A DNA stretch of 64,000 nt from Mycolicibacter terrae (GCF_010727125.1 NZ_AP022564.1:1860001-1924000); one strand, 5' to 3'. Positions 35,468 to 45,238 are shown, counted from the stretch's first letter. Notes: a model not told the origin generated them from the sequence alone. Translations and numbers: made by a program.

Positions 35468-36444
35468 GGCACCAACACGATCGAACCGGTGGTCTTGCGG
35501 GCCTGCAGATCTCGGTGTGCGTCGGCCGCCTCGGCCAGCGGGTAACGCTTGCTCACCGTCACCTCGATCGTGCCGTGCGCGATCGCGTCGAACAACTCTC
35601 CTGCGCGCCAGGAGAATTCCTGCTCGGAGCGGGTGAAGTGAGCCAGGTTCGGCCGGGTCAGGTACACCGACCCCGCAGCATTGAGCCGTTGCGGGTTCAC
35701 CGGCGGCACCGGTCCGCTGGCCGCACCGAACAGCGCCAGGGTGCCCCGGACGGCGAGGCTGGCCAGACTGGCGTCGAACGTCGTGGCACCTACCCCGTCG
35801 TATACCGCGGCAGCCCCGGCGCCGTCGGTCAGCTCCCGGATCCGGGCGCCGAATACGGCCGCGTCGTCCGAGCCGGGGTAGTCGAGCACCTCGACGGCAC
35901 CGGCCCGCCGGGACAATTCGGCCTTCGCCGCGCTCGACACCGTGGTGATCACCCGGGCGCCGAGTGCGGTGGCCCACTGGGTCAGGATCAGCCCCACTCC
36001 GCCCGCGCCGGCGTGCAACAGGACGGTGTCGCCGCGTTGTACCGGATACACCGACTTGATCAGGTAGTGCGCTGTCAGACCTTTGAGCAGTGCGGCCGCC
36101 GCCACGTCGGAGTCGACACCCGGCGGGACCGCCGCCACCAATGTTGCCGGCGCCGTGCAGTATTGCGCGTAAGCGCCGGTTGCGGCGGCAGTCACCACGC
36201 GATCGCCCACGCTGAGCGTCGTCACCCCCGGGCCGACCTCGGCCACGGTGCCCGCCGCTTCGTTGCCGAGCACGAACGGCAATTCGGCCGGGTAGGTCCC
36301 GGAGCGGAAATAGGTGTCGATGTAGTTGACCCCGACCGCCTCGGTCCGCAGCAACACCTCGCCGGCGGCGGGGGAGGGCTGCGCTGTGTCGACGAGGTTC
36401 AACACCTCCGGGCCGCCGGTCGCGGCGACTTCCACGGCGTACAT
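35464..36444 (-). CDS. qor: Quinone oxidoreductase (zeta-crystallin-like MDR family)
   Basis: The 326-residue NADPH-dependent medium-chain reductase has the MDR substrate domain ([33 protein letters not shown]) and nucleotide-binding [19 protein letters not shown]. It lacks the structural-zinc cysteines, as expected of quinone reductases. It is the homologue of Rv1454c. I use the ATG at 36444 by homology; an ATG at 36456 is in frame. It converges with the second PPE gene, with stop codons overlapping, and is divergent from the Rv1455 homologue by 31 bp. Confidence 0.9.
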   Translation of the reverse strand: MYAVEVAATGGPEVLNLVDTAQPSPAAGEVLLRTEAVGVNYIDTYFRSGTYPAELPFVLGNEAAGTVAEVGPGVTTLSVGDRVVTAAATGAYAQYCTAPATLVAAVPPGVDSDVAAAALLKGLTAHYLIKSVYPVQRGDTVLLHAGAGGVGLILTQWATALGARVITTVSSAAKAELSRRAGAVEVLDYPGSDDAAVFGARIRELTDGAGAAAVYDGVGATTFDASLASLAVRGTLALFGAASGPVPPVNPQRLNAAGSVYLTRPNLAHFTRSEQEFSWRAGELFDAIAHGTIEVTVSKRYPLAEAADAHRDLQARKTTGSIVLVP

Positions 36445-36475
36445 GGTGACTATCATCTCCCAATGTGAGGTCTGC

Positions 36476-37174
36476 ATGAAGCTGGCCCGGCCCGATATCC
36501 TCCACCCGCGCATCGTGTTGGCGGGCGATCCGCGGCGCGGGGGCGATGACGGTCCGGTCGCCGCCGAGGACGCGGGCCTGATCGCCGCGCTGCGGCACCG
36601 GGGGCTGCAGGCCCACCGGTTGGCCTGGGACGACCCGGCGACCCTCGAGGCGGACCTGGTGATCCTGCGTTCGTCCGGCGGCGGTCCGGACCGGCGCACC
36701 GAATTCGCGGCGTGGACGAAGCGGGTGCGCAACCTGTTGAATCCGCCGGAAGTGGTGGCGTGGAACTCCGGCCAACGCTACCTGGCCGACTTGCAGTGTG
36801 ACGGCGTGCCGACGTCGCCCGGCGGGGCGAACCGGCAGACGGCGCTGGTGTTCTTCGGCGGCGGCCGGTCGCACGCGTTCGGCGCGGCCGGTACCGACCC
36901 CGACTTCGAGCTGTGGGACGTCGGCCGCGCCGCCCTGCGCGCGGCCGCGGAGCGCCTGAGTATCCGGATCGAGGAGCTGCTCTATGCCCGCGCCGAGGTG
37001 GCCGAAACTGCCGCGGGCGCGCGACTGGTCAGCCTGGATCTTGTTGCGCCGCAGCTGGGTTGGGCTGATATTGACGCCAGCGAACGTGACCGGGCGCAGC
37101 GTCGATTCGCCCTCGAGGTCGCCGCGGCGTTAGAGCGGCTCGGGTTCGGCCCGCTCGCGCAGCGACGCCCATAG
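36476..37174 (+). CDS. Conserved protein, Rv1455-like
   Basis: The 232-residue protein begins MKLARPDILHPRIVLAGDP and contains AEDAGLIAALRHRGLQAHRLAWDDP and LNPPEVVAWNSGQRYLADL. These recall the N-terminal part of ATP-grasp ligases (RimK/glutathione-synthetase type), but the ATP-binding half seems missing or divergent. The start follows GTGAGG at about five bases. Its last 45 bases overlap the 3' end of the opposing ctaA gene. Function is not known; position and size agree with Rv1455. Confidence 0.75.
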   Translation: MKLARPDILHPRIVLAGDPRRGGDDGPVAAEDAGLIAALRHRGLQAHRLAWDDPATLEADLVILRSSGGGPDRRTEFAAWTKRVRNLLNPPEVVAWNSGQRYLADLQCDGVPTSPGGANRQTALVFFGGGRSHAFGAAGTDPDFELWDVGRAALRAAAERLSIRIEELLYARAEVAETAAGARLVSLDLVAPQLGWADIDASERDRAQRRFALEVAAALERLGFGPLAQRRP

Positions 37175-38080
37175 CGCCGCGGTCGCGGCGGTGACCACCA
37201 CCGCGCCCGCTACGTGCAGGGTGACCAGTACGGCGGGCACCCCGGTGAAATATTGGACGACGCCGATCAGTCCCTGCCCGAGGCTCAGGGCGATGACCAC
37301 CACCAGCCGACGGGTCACCGGTTTCGCCGCCCGCACCGCAGCCAGCCCGAATGCCAGACCCGCCAGCAGCCCGAGGAAAGCGATCAGCAGGGACTCGTGC
37401 AGGTGGGCCAGCGTGGCCACCTCGACCTTGAGCCGGGCCACCGTGCGGGTGGCGCTCTTGTCGCCGGCGTGCGGTCCGGCGCCGGTCACCAGGGTGCCGG
37501 TCACCAGCACCGTGGCCAGCGTGACGGCGCACAGCGCGGTCAACCGGCGCAACGGCGCCGGAACCCGGTGACGCACCACGGCCGCGTTGCCGTCGGGTTC
37601 ACCGACCTTCACATACAGCAGCACCGCCAGCCAGACCATCAGCATCGAGACCAGCAGGTGCACGGCCACCGTCCACCAGGCCAGCCCGGTGCGCACCGTG
37701 ATACCGCCGATCACCGCCTGGAGCACCGTGGAGGCCGGCATCAACCAGGCGTAGGCCAGCACCTCGGTGCGCCGCCGCGCCCGGAGCACCGCGAGCACCG
37801 CCAGCGCCGAGGTGATGACCACCGCGAAGGTCACCATCCGGTTGCCGAACTCGATGGCCTGATGGATGCGCGGCACCTCCGAGACCGCCACCGGGACGTA
37901 ACTGCCCGGGAAGCACTGCGGCCAGGTCGGGCAGCCCAGCCCGGAGGCGGTGACGCGGACGATCGCCCCGGTCACCGAGATGAAGCCCTGGGTGAAGACG
38001 ACCGCGGCGGCCAGTAGCCGCTGGGTGCGCAGGCTCGGGTCCGGCAGCAGATCCACCAGGCGGATCAGGAATCGTCCCAC
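37130..38080 (-). CDS. ctaA: Heme A synthase (CtaA/COX15 family)
   Basis: CtaA oxidises the methyl group of heme O to heme A for the aa3 cytochrome oxidase. The 316-residue protein has about eight hydrophobic helices and the conserved histidine positions RIHQAIEFGNRMV, TVAVHLLVSML, LAHLHESLLIAF and VTLHVAGAV. The N-terminal loop GLGCPTWPQCFPG contains the paired cysteines seen in some family members. It is homologous to Rv1456c and lies 42 bases after an ABC exporter operon. CtaB, which supplies its substrate, is encoded 6 kb away. Confidence 0.92.
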   Translation of the reverse strand: MGRFLIRLVDLLPDPSLRTQRLLAAAVVFTQGFISVTGAIVRVTASGLGCPTWPQCFPGSYVPVAVSEVPRIHQAIEFGNRMVTFAVVITSALAVLAVLRARRRTEVLAYAWLMPASTVLQAVIGGITVRTGLAWWTVAVHLLVSMLMVWLAVLLYVKVGEPDGNAAVVRHRVPAPLRRLTALCAVTLATVLVTGTLVTGAGPHAGDKSATRTVARLKVEVATLAHLHESLLIAFLGLLAGLAFGLAAVRAAKPVTRRLVVVIALSLGQGLIGVVQYFTGVPAVLVTLHVAGAVVVTAATAALWASLRERAEPEPL

Positions 38081-38122
38081 GGTGGGGATCGTAGAGGATC
38101 GGTAACTACATCCCGTAGTAGG

Positions 38123-38905
38123 TCAGCTGAACCGGAACCAGCGCACCGCGCCGACCCCGGCCAGCAGGCCCCAGACCGCCACCACGGCGATGCCGAACCA
38201 GTCGAACGACACCGCCAGAGCTTGCGCCAGCGCCTCGGTGAGCGCCCCGGACGGGGTGAGCCGGGCGAGCCAGCGGACCGCGCCGGGCACCAGGTCGGTT
38301 TCCACCGTCAGCGCCGAGAATCCGCCGAACACGAACCACATCAGGTTGGCGACGGCCAGCACGATCTCGGCCCGCAGGCTGCCACCGAGCAGCAGCCCCA
38401 ACGCCGCGAAGCACGCCGTCCCCAGCCCGATGACCACCGCACCCAGGCCCAGCCCGATCAGGGTCGGCCGCCAGCCCAGGGCGACGCCGATCAATCCGAG
38501 CAGCACCGACTGCAGCAGCACCACCGTCGCCACCGACAGTGACTTGCCGGTGATGACACCCCACACCGGCAACGCCGTGGCGCCCAGTCGTTTCAGGGCT
38601 CCGTAGCGGCGGTCGAAGGCCACCGCAATTGCCTGGCCGGTGAAGGCGGTGGCGATCACGGCCAACGACATGATCACCGGCAGCAGGGTGGTGGCGCGCT
38701 GGGCATGGCCCTCGCCGAAGGGGCCCAGCGGCAGCAGCGACATCCCGACCAGCAGCGTGATCGGGATGAACATCGTCAGCAGCAACTGCTCGCCGTTGCG
38801 CAACAGCAGGGTCAGTTCCAGCCGGTACTGCGCGGCGAGCATGGCCGGCACGCTGCTGGGCCGTGGATCGGGGGTGAAGGTGCCGGGCGGAAACGAGGTG
38901 GTCAT
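38123..38905 (-). CDS. ABC-2 type transporter permease
   Basis: This 260-residue membrane protein has about six helices and the ABC-2 permease pattern (MLAAQYRLELTLLLRNGEQL, VAFDRRYGALKRLGATALP, LTPSGALTEALAQAL). The ATG at 38905 overlaps the stop of the ATP-binding gene (ATGA), so the two form one exporter. Homologue of Rv1457c. The substrate is unknown; some bacterial two-gene exporters of this type next to cytochrome oxidase genes influence haem or drug export, but nothing here fixes that. Confidence 0.88.
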   Translation of the reverse strand: MTTSFPPGTFTPDPRPSSVPAMLAAQYRLELTLLLRNGEQLLLTMFIPITLLVGMSLLPLGPFGEGHAQRATTLLPVIMSLAVIATAFTGQAIAVAFDRRYGALKRLGATALPVWGVITGKSLSVATVVLLQSVLLGLIGVALGWRPTLIGLGLGAVVIGLGTACFAALGLLLGGSLRAEIVLAVANLMWFVFGGFSALTVETDLVPGAVRWLARLTPSGALTEALAQALAVSFDWFGIAVVAVWGLLAGVGAVRWFRFS

Positions 38906-39840
38906 GCGCGCAGCTCCCGCCCGGTCAGCTCCAAGAACACGTCCTCCAGGCTGCGCTGCTCCACCCGCAGCTGGGTGGCCAGCACGTCGAGACGGGCGCA
39001 CCAGGCCGTCACGGTCGCCAGCACCTGCGGGTCCACCGGTCCTTCGACGAGGTATTCGCCGGGCTGCACCTCGCTGGCCCGGTAGCCCTCCGGCAACGCG
39101 GCGACCAGCAGCGACAGATCCAGGCGCGGGGGTGCGGTGAACCGCACCTGCCCCTGGGCGCCGCTACGGGTCAATTCCGCGGGCGTACCGGCGGCAACCG
39201 CCGCCCCGTGGTCGATGATCAGCAGCCGGTCGGCGAGTTCCTCGGCCTCCCGCAGGTGGTGCGTGGTCAACACCACGGTCACGCCGTCGCGGCGCAGCGC
39301 GTCGATGAGCTCCCACACCAGCAGGCGCGCGTGAGCGTCCATCCCGGCGGTGGGCTCGTCGAGGAACACCAGCTCCGGGCGGCCGACCAGGGCACAGGCC
39401 AGGGCGAGCCGCTGCTGTTGCCCGCCCGAGAGCCTGCGGTAGGTGGTGCGGGCCGCGTCGGTGAGGCCCAGGGTGTCGAGCAGCCACTGCGGGTCCAGCG
39501 GGTTCGCCGAATACGACGCCACCAGCTTGAGCATCTCGCCCGCACGGGCTGCCGGGTAGCCGCCGCCGCCCTGCAGCATGACGCCGATGCGTTCCCGCAG
39601 CCGGTCGTTGTCGGCGATCGGGTCCAGCCCGAGTACTTCGATGGTGCCGGCGTCGGGGCGTACGAAGCCCTCGCACATCTCGACCGTCGTCGTCTTGCCG
39701 GCGCCGTTCGGGCCGAGCAGCGCGAATACCTCGGCGGTATGCACCTCGAGATCAAGGCCGGCGACCGCTTCGGTCGCCGAGGGGCCGGCCCCGTAACGTT
39801 TGCGCACCCCGCGCAACCGCACGGCGACAGCTGAGTTCAC
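38902..39840 (-). CDS. ABC transporter ATP-binding protein
   Basis: The 312-residue ATPase has Walker A LLGPNGAGKTTTVEMCEGF, signature LSGGQQQRLALACAL, Walker B LVFLDEPTAGMD and the switch His in VVLTTHHLREAEELA. After about residue 225 comes a DUF4162-like C-terminal domain. It drives the adjacent permease. The GTG start at 39840 overlaps the mptB stop (GTGA). Homologue of Rv1458c. Confidence 0.92.
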   Translation of the reverse strand: MNSAVAVRLRGVRKRYGAGPSATEAVAGLDLEVHTAEVFALLGPNGAGKTTTVEMCEGFVRPDAGTIEVLGLDPIADNDRLRERIGVMLQGGGGYPAARAGEMLKLVASYSANPLDPQWLLDTLGLTDAARTTYRRLSGGQQQRLALACALVGRPELVFLDEPTAGMDAHARLLVWELIDALRRDGVTVVLTTHHLREAEELADRLLIIDHGAAVAAGTPAELTRSGAQGQVRFTAPPRLDLSLLVAALPEGYRASEVQPGEYLVEGPVDPQVLATVTAWCARLDVLATQLRVEQRSLEDVFLELTGRELRA

Positions 39841-41534
39841 GGAGAATCAGCGTAAGCGTCGGCGACGGCGGCGGGCCGCGGGGTGGGGTTCGGCGGCGGC
39901 TCACCGCCCGGGCGGCCGGGCTCGGCGGGCAACTGCCGCCACGGCAGGTGCCGGTAGGTCAGCAGGAACAGCGCCAGCACCACGACGGCGCTGGCCAGGG
40001 TCGCGTCCACGATCTGGAACAACGCGAAGCGGTCGCCGTTGGCGGTCGGGCCGAAGATTCCGACCACCAGCGTCACCGCGATCACCGCGACCCTAAAGCT
40101 CGGGCGGGTCGCCCAGGCGGCGAGCGGGATGATCGCCCACAGCAGATACCACGGCTGGACCACCGGGAACAGCAACACCGTGATGCCCAGCGCGACGCCG
40201 AGCCCGCCGACCGGATGCAGCCGGCCCTGAAACACCACCAGCAGCAGCCAGAACACCATCACCGCGATGATCAGCACACCGATGCCACGCGTCAGCGAGA
40301 GCACCGCGGTGGTGTGATCACCCAGGCCCAGCAGGATTCCCACCTGGCCGGTGCCGAGCGCCAGCAGGGTCGGGGGCGACATCCAGCTGCGGACCACGTT
40401 GGCGGTGCCGAGGGTGAAGACCCAGCCGAAGCCCAGCCCACTGGCCCAACCGATCACAGCCATCACCGCCACCGCCAGGGCGCTGCTGCCGGCCCCGGCG
40501 AGCAGAAATGCCCGCAGGTCGCCGCCCCAGCGCCAGCCCAGCGCCATCGCCACGAAGCCGAGTGCCAGCAGTGACGGCAGCTTGACCTGCGACGACATCG
40601 TGATCAGTACCGCGCCGGCGAACAACTCGGCCAGCGGAATCCAGTCCCGCGGGGGTCGCCGCAGACCCGGCAGCAGCGGTTTGGCCGCGGTGACCCCGCG
40701 CAGGGCGAACTCCGTGCCGGTCAGCATCAGGCCCAGCATCAGTGCCTCGTTGTGGATACCGGCGACCAGGTGCATCAACAGCAGCGGGTTGGCCGCTCCC
40801 AGCCACAGCGCGCTGACCTCGGCCACCCCGCAGCGCGCCGCCAGACGCGGCACGGCCCACACGATCAGCCCGACGCCGACCAGGACCACCACCCGGTGGA
40901 ACAACACCGCGGTGACGATGTTCTCCCCGGTCAGCGCCGAGATTCCCCGGCCGATCCACAGGAACAGCGGCCCGTAGGGAGCCGGGGTCTCCCGCCACAG
41001 GCTGGGCACCGAAAGGGTGAACACGTGGTCCAGGCCCAGGGCCGGCGCCGGGCCCACCCGGTAGGGGTCCAGGCCCAGCCGGGAGATCTGACTCTGCGCC
41101 AGGTAGGAGTAGACGTCCTTGCTGTACATCGGCGGGGCGACCAGCAACGGCAGCATCCACAGCAGCAGGGTGCGGTCGAGTTGGCTGCGCGACATCCGCC
41201 GGTTGCCCGCCGGGCGCGACGACAACGCGAAGCGGCCCAGCATCAGCCAGGCCAACGCCATCATCACCGCCCCGGTGGTGGTCATGGTCAGCGCCACCGT
41301 CTGAAGACGGGACGGCAGGTTCAGCAGCCGTACCCCGAAGGTGGGGTCCTGGATCACCGGTCGTGCCCCAGCCCCGAGCGCACCGATCGCCATCAGCACG
41401 GTGCCGCTGGCGCCGAACAGCCGGGTGCGCTGCAGGGCGACCAGTTCGGCGTGGTTGAGGGGGGCGCCGACGGTGCGCTCGTCGCCGTGCAGGTGCGCGA
41501 TCGACGTGCTCAGCGAGTGCCGGCGGACTGCCAT
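39837..41534 (-). CDS. mptB: Alpha-(1->6)-mannopyranosyltransferase MptB
   Basis: MptB is a GT-C polyprenyl-phosphomannose-dependent transferase that starts the mannan core of lipomannan and lipoarabinomannan at the outer face of the membrane. The 565-residue protein has about 13 hydrophobic helices. The catalytic-loop segment MYSKDVYSYLAQSQISRLGLDPY follows the first helices and is typical of the family. It matches Rv1459c in position and size. It is divergent from sufR across 152 bp and co-transcribed with the ABC exporter and ctaA downstream. Confidence 0.88.
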   Translation of the reverse strand: MAVRRHSLSTSIAHLHGDERTVGAPLNHAELVALQRTRLFGASGTVLMAIGALGAGARPVIQDPTFGVRLLNLPSRLQTVALTMTTTGAVMMALAWLMLGRFALSSRPAGNRRMSRSQLDRTLLLWMLPLLVAPPMYSKDVYSYLAQSQISRLGLDPYRVGPAPALGLDHVFTLSVPSLWRETPAPYGPLFLWIGRGISALTGENIVTAVLFHRVVVLVGVGLIVWAVPRLAARCGVAEVSALWLGAANPLLLMHLVAGIHNEALMLGLMLTGTEFALRGVTAAKPLLPGLRRPPRDWIPLAELFAGAVLITMSSQVKLPSLLALGFVAMALGWRWGGDLRAFLLAGAGSSALAVAVMAVIGWASGLGFGWVFTLGTANVVRSWMSPPTLLALGTGQVGILLGLGDHTTAVLSLTRGIGVLIIAVMVFWLLLVVFQGRLHPVGGLGVALGITVLLFPVVQPWYLLWAIIPLAAWATRPSFRVAVIAVTLVVGIFGPTANGDRFALFQIVDATLASAVVVLALFLLTYRHLPWRQLPAEPGRPGGEPPPNPTPRPAAVADAYADSP

Positions 41535-41673
41535 CCCAGCAGCGTAACGGCCCCCCGACGAAACCCTGCCGAACTCCTCGGGCCCCGCCCGCAGGTTGCG
41601 CGCTGTGACCAGCGCAACTGCCGTTTCGGGCCGAACTGAGGTAACCCTGCCTAGACCCGGCCGCGGAATTGCG

Positions 41674-41690
41674 TCACACTGGTGTTGTGA
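41674..41690 (+). promoter_or_regulatory. SufR operator overlapping the sufR start
   Basis: TCACACTGGTGTTGTGA contains ACACT-N5-TGTGA, the motif I recall for M. tuberculosis SufR, and is also an inverted repeat TCACA-N7-TGTGA. It covers the sufR GTG at 41687 and a weak -10 (CACACT, 41675-41680). Bound SufR would block its own leaderless transcription and the whole suf operon. Confidence 0.75.
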
Positions 41691-42529
41691 AAATAGATGC
41701 TGAGGCGAACGCCGCCACCGAATCCGCCGGGCAACGACCCGGCGGTGCGGTTTCGGCTGCGTCTCAGCCGGCGGCCGACCTCATCGGCGGCCATGACTCA
41801 CCCGAGGGCCGCACCCGCCACGCGGTGGTGCGCCTGCTGATGGAATCCGGATCCATCACCGCCGGCGAGATCGGCGCCCGGTTGGGGCTCTCGGCCGCCG
41901 GGGTGCGGCGCCACCTCGACGCCCTGATCGAGATGGGTGACGCAGAGGCGCATGCGCCGGCGTCCTGGCAGCAGGTGGGCCGCGGGCGGCCGGCCAAGCG
42001 GTTCCAGCTCACCGCCGCGGGCCGGGGCAAGCTCGGCCACCGCTACGACGACCTCGCGGTGGCCGCGATGCGCCAGCTGCGCGAGATCGGCGGTGAGGAC
42101 GCGGTGGTCGCGTTCGCCCGTCAGCGCATCGACACCATCCTGTCCGAGGTCGCGGCCGTCGCCGCCGGCGACGACACCGACGCCGACGAGGACCTGGAGG
42201 CGACCGCGGAACGGATCGCCGTGGCGCTGACCGAGGCCGGCTTCGCCGCCTCCACCGCACGAGTGGACGGCGGTGTGCCGGGGGTGCAGATTCTGCAGCA
42301 TCATTGCCCGGTGGCCAACGTCGCCAAGGAGTTCCCGGAGCTGTGCCGGGCAGAGCGGCAGGCCATGGCCGAAGTGCTGGGCACCCACGTGCAGCGGCTG
42401 GCGACCATCGCCGACGGCGGCTACGTCTGCACCACCCATGTACCGCTGACCAACAAGACGGCCAAGTCCGGCCGGGCCGGCACGACCACCAAGGCCGGCA
42501 GGGCCGGTACCGCCGAAAAACAGCACTAG
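41687..42529 (+). CDS. sufR: Iron-sulfur sensing transcription regulator SufR
   Basis: The 280-residue ArsR/DeoR-like regulator has a winged helix-turn-helix (RLLMESGSITAGEIGARLGLSAAGVRRHLDALIE) and a C-terminal Fe-S cluster region with cysteines spaced C-x12-C-x27-C (CPVANV...ELC...GYVC). This is the same spacing as C179, C192 and C220 of the M. tuberculosis protein. With its cluster bound it represses the suf operon; loss of the cluster under iron or oxidative stress relieves this. The GTG at 41687 lies inside its own operator. It heads the Rv1460-Rv1466 type operon. Confidence 0.93.
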   Translation: MKIDAEANAATESAGQRPGGAVSAASQPAADLIGGHDSPEGRTRHAVVRLLMESGSITAGEIGARLGLSAAGVRRHLDALIEMGDAEAHAPASWQQVGRGRPAKRFQLTAAGRGKLGHRYDDLAVAAMRQLREIGGEDAVVAFARQRIDTILSEVAAVAAGDDTDADEDLEATAERIAVALTEAGFAASTARVDGGVPGVQILQHHCPVANVAKEFPELCRAERQAMAEVLGTHVQRLATIADGGYVCTTHVPLTNKTAKSGRAGTTTKAGRAGTAEKQH

Positions 42530-42543
42530 CCGCACCGATCGAC

Positions 42544-42568
42544 CTTCGGCGCACAGCCTGCGCCGAAG
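42544..42568 (+). terminator. Strong hairpin between sufR and sufB
   Basis: CTTCGGCGCA / TGCGCCGAAG forms a perfect 10-bp stem with the 5-base loop CAGCC, 14 bases after the sufR stop and 15 before the sufB ribosome binding site. It could partly terminate, or protect the sufB side of a processed transcript and set different levels of regulator and machinery. Confidence 0.55.
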
Positions 42569-42596
42569 CCATCACGAGCACTGAAGGAGCGTCACC

Positions 42597-44045
42597 ATGA
42601 CACTCACGCCGGAGGCCACCGCAACAGTGGCGGAGCCGAGTACCCAGGACGAGACGATCGCGTCGCTGGGCAGCTACGAATACGGTTGGGCGGACAGCGA
42701 CGCCGCCGGTGCCGCCGCCCAGCGTGGCATCTCCGAGGATGTCGTGCGCGACATCTCCGCGAAGAAGAACGAGCCGGAGTGGATGCTTGAGGCCCGGCTG
42801 CGCGCGTACCGGACGTTTCTGAAAAAGCCGATGCCCAACTGGGGCGCGGATCTGTCCGGGATCGACTTCGACAACATCAAGTACTTCGTCCGGTCCACCG
42901 AGAAGCAGGCTCAGACCTGGGAAGACCTGCCCGAGGACATCCGTAACACCTACGACCGGCTGGGCATCCCGGAGGCCGAGAAGCAGCGATACATCGGCGG
43001 GGTGGCCGCCCAGTACGAGTCCGAGGTGGTTTATCACAAGATCCGCGAGGACCTGGAAGCCCAGGGCGTGATCTTCCTCGACACCGACACCGCGTTGAAA
43101 GAACACCCGGAGTTGTTCCGGGAGCACTTTGCCACCGTGATCCCGGCCGGGGACAACAAGTTCTCCGCGCTCAACACCGCCGTGTGGAGTGGCGGATCGT
43201 TCATCTACGTGCCCAAGGGGGTGCACGTGGACATTCCGCTGCAGGCCTACTTCCGGATCAACACCGAGAACATGGGCCAGTTCGAGCGCACCCTGATCAT
43301 CGTCGACGAAGACGCCTATGTGCACTACATCGAGGGCTGCACCGCGCCGGTGTACTCGAGCGACTCGCTGCACTCGGCGGTGGTGGAGATCATCGTCAAG
43401 CCGCGGGGCCGGTGCCGCTACACCACCATCCAGAACTGGTCGGTCAACGTCTACAACCTGGTCACCAAGCGGGCGCGAGCCGAAGAGGGCGCCACCATGG
43501 AATGGGTCGACGGCAACATCGGCTCGAAGGTCACCATGAAGTACCCGGCGGTGTGGATGACCGGTGAGCACGCCAAGGGCGAGGTGCTCTCGGTGGCGTT
43601 CGCCGGCGAGGACCAGCACCAGGACACCGGCGCCAAGATGCTGCACCTGGCGCCCAACACGTCGTCCAACATCGTGTCGAAGTCGGTGGCGCGCAGCGGC
43701 GGCCGATCCTCCTATCGGGGCCTGGTGGAGATCCACAAGGGCGCGCACGGGGCGAAGTCGAGCGTGAAGTGTGACGCGCTGCTGGTCGACGACGTCAGTC
43801 GCAGTGACACCTACCCCTACGTCGACATCCGCGAGGACGACGTCACCGTGGGCCACGAGGCCACCGTGTCCAAGGTCAGCGAGAACCAGCTGTTCTACCT
43901 GATGAGCCGCGGCGTGACCGAGGACGAGGCGATGGCGATGGTGGTGCGCGGCTTCGTCGAGCCGATCGCCAAGGAACTGCCGATGGAGTACGCGCTGGAA
44001 CTCAACAAGCTGATCCAGCTGCAGATGGAAGGGTCGGTGGGCTAG
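42597..44045 (+). CDS. sufB: Fe-S cluster assembly scaffold protein SufB (intein-free)
   Basis: SufB with SufC and SufD forms the scaffold on which SufS/SufU sulfur and iron are built into clusters. The 482-residue product is a complete uninterrupted SufB, with landmarks [36 protein letters not shown] and [20 protein letters not shown]. tuberculosis SufB is about 846 residues because of an intein; there is none here. AAGGAG precedes the ATG at eight bases. It abuts sufD with a one-base overlap. Confidence 0.97.
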   Translation: MTLTPEATATVAEPSTQDETIASLGSYEYGWADSDAAGAAAQRGISEDVVRDISAKKNEPEWMLEARLRAYRTFLKKPMPNWGADLSGIDFDNIKYFVRSTEKQAQTWEDLPEDIRNTYDRLGIPEAEKQRYIGGVAAQYESEVVYHKIREDLEAQGVIFLDTDTALKEHPELFREHFATVIPAGDNKFSALNTAVWSGGSFIYVPKGVHVDIPLQAYFRINTENMGQFERTLIIVDEDAYVHYIEGCTAPVYSSDSLHSAVVEIIVKPRGRCRYTTIQNWSVNVYNLVTKRARAEEGATMEWVDGNIGSKVTMKYPAVWMTGEHAKGEVLSVAFAGEDQHQDTGAKMLHLAPNTSSNIVSKSVARSGGRSSYRGLVEIHKGAHGAKSSVKCDALLVDDVSRSDTYPYVDIREDDVTVGHEATVSKVSENQLFYLMSRGVTEDEAMAMVVRGFVEPIAKELPMEYALELNKLIQLQMEGSVG

Positions 44046-45238
44046 TGACTTCGACCGATCTGAGGTCCGCCTCCACGACCAACCTCACCGAGGCGGCCGA
44101 AGGCGTCAACAAGGGCGCCCAGTTCACCTCGTTCGACGTGGACGCCTTCGAGGTGCCGCACGGTCGCGACGAGGCATGGCGGTTCACCCCGCTGCGCCGG
44201 CTGCGCGGCCTGCACGACGGCTCCGCGGTCGCCGACGCATCGGCGACGATCGAGGTGTCGGCGGACGCGGCGGTGCGGACCGAGACCGTCGCGCGCGGCG
44301 ACGACCGCCTGGGTGCGGCGGGTGTTCCCGCAGACCGTATTGCCGCCCAAGCCTTCTCGGCGTTCCAGGAGGCGACGGTGGTCACCGTGCCCAAGGACAC
44401 GAGCGTCGAGGAGCCGATCACCATCACCGTCACCGGTCCCGGCGCGGGTGCGACGGCCTACGGGCATCTGCAGCTACGCGCCGAGGAACTGTCGCGTGCG
44501 ACGGTCGTGATCGATATCAGGGGCAGCGGAACCTTCGCCGACAACGTCGAATTCGTCGTCGGTGACGCCGCGCAGCTGACCGTGGTGTGGATCGCCGACG
44601 CGGCCGCGGACCTGGTGCACGTCAGCATGCACCACGCGGCGCTGGGCAAGGATGCGGTGCTGCGCCACACCGCCGTCCAGCTGGGCGGCGAGTTGGTACG
44701 GCTGACCGGCCGGATCCGGTTCGACGGCCCGGGCGGTGACGCCGAGCTGCTCGGCCTGTACTTCGCCGATGACGGCCAGCACCTGGAATCGCGGCTACTG
44801 ATCGACCACAGCCGGCCCAACTGCCGCTCCAACGTGCTCTACAAGGGTGCGCTGCAGGGCGACCCCGAGTCGGCACTGCCGGACGCTCGCACCGTCTGGG
44901 TCGGCGACGTGCTGATCCGCGCAGAAGGCGTCGGCACCGACACCTTCGAGGTGAACCGCAATCTGGTGCTGGCCGACGGCGCCCGGGCGGATTCGATCCC
45001 CAACCTGGAGATCGAGACCGGCGAGATCATCCAGGCCGGCCATGCCAGTGCGACCGGGCGCTTCGACGACCTGCAGTTGTTCTATCTGCAGGCCCGCGGC
45101 ATTCCGGAGGACCAGGCCCGGCGCCTGATCGTGCGGGGTTTCTTCGGCGAGATCATCTCCAGAATCCCCGTGTCGTTCGTGCAGGAGCGCCTCACCGAAG
45201 CCGTCGAGCGTGAACTCGCGGTCACCGAGAACAAGTAA
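44045..45238 (+). CDS. sufD: Fe-S cluster assembly protein SufD
   Basis: The 397-residue partner of SufB has the beta-helix core and the conserved C-terminal segment GHASATGRFDDLQLFYLQARGI followed by RRLIVRGFFGEII. The N-terminal QFTSFDVDAFEVPHGRDEAWRFTPL is typical of the family. The GTG shares a base with the sufB stop TAG. Homologue of Rv1462. Confidence 0.95.
   Translation: MTSTDLRSASTTNLTEAAEGVNKGAQFTSFDVDAFEVPHGRDEAWRFTPLRRLRGLHDGSAVADASATIEVSADAAVRTETVARGDDRLGAAGVPADRIAAQAFSAFQEATVVTVPKDTSVEEPITITVTGPGAGATAYGHLQLRAEELSRATVVIDIRGSGTFADNVEFVVGDAAQLTVVWIADAAADLVHVSMHHAALGKDAVLRHTAVQLGGELVRLTGRIRFDGPGGDAELLGLYFADDGQHLESRLLIDHSRPNCRSNVLYKGALQGDPESALPDARTVWVGDVLIRAEGVGTDTFEVNRNLVLADGARADSIPNLEIETGEIIQAGHASATGRFDDLQLFYLQARGIPEDQARRLIVRGFFGEIISRIPVSFVQERLTEAVERELAVTENK

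Noticed and set aside
33848..36874. Open frame of about 1,000 codons on the minus strand across the second PPE gene and qor
   Set aside because: Its composition is low-complexity and it has no recognisable domain. The PPE and qor frames explain the sequence.
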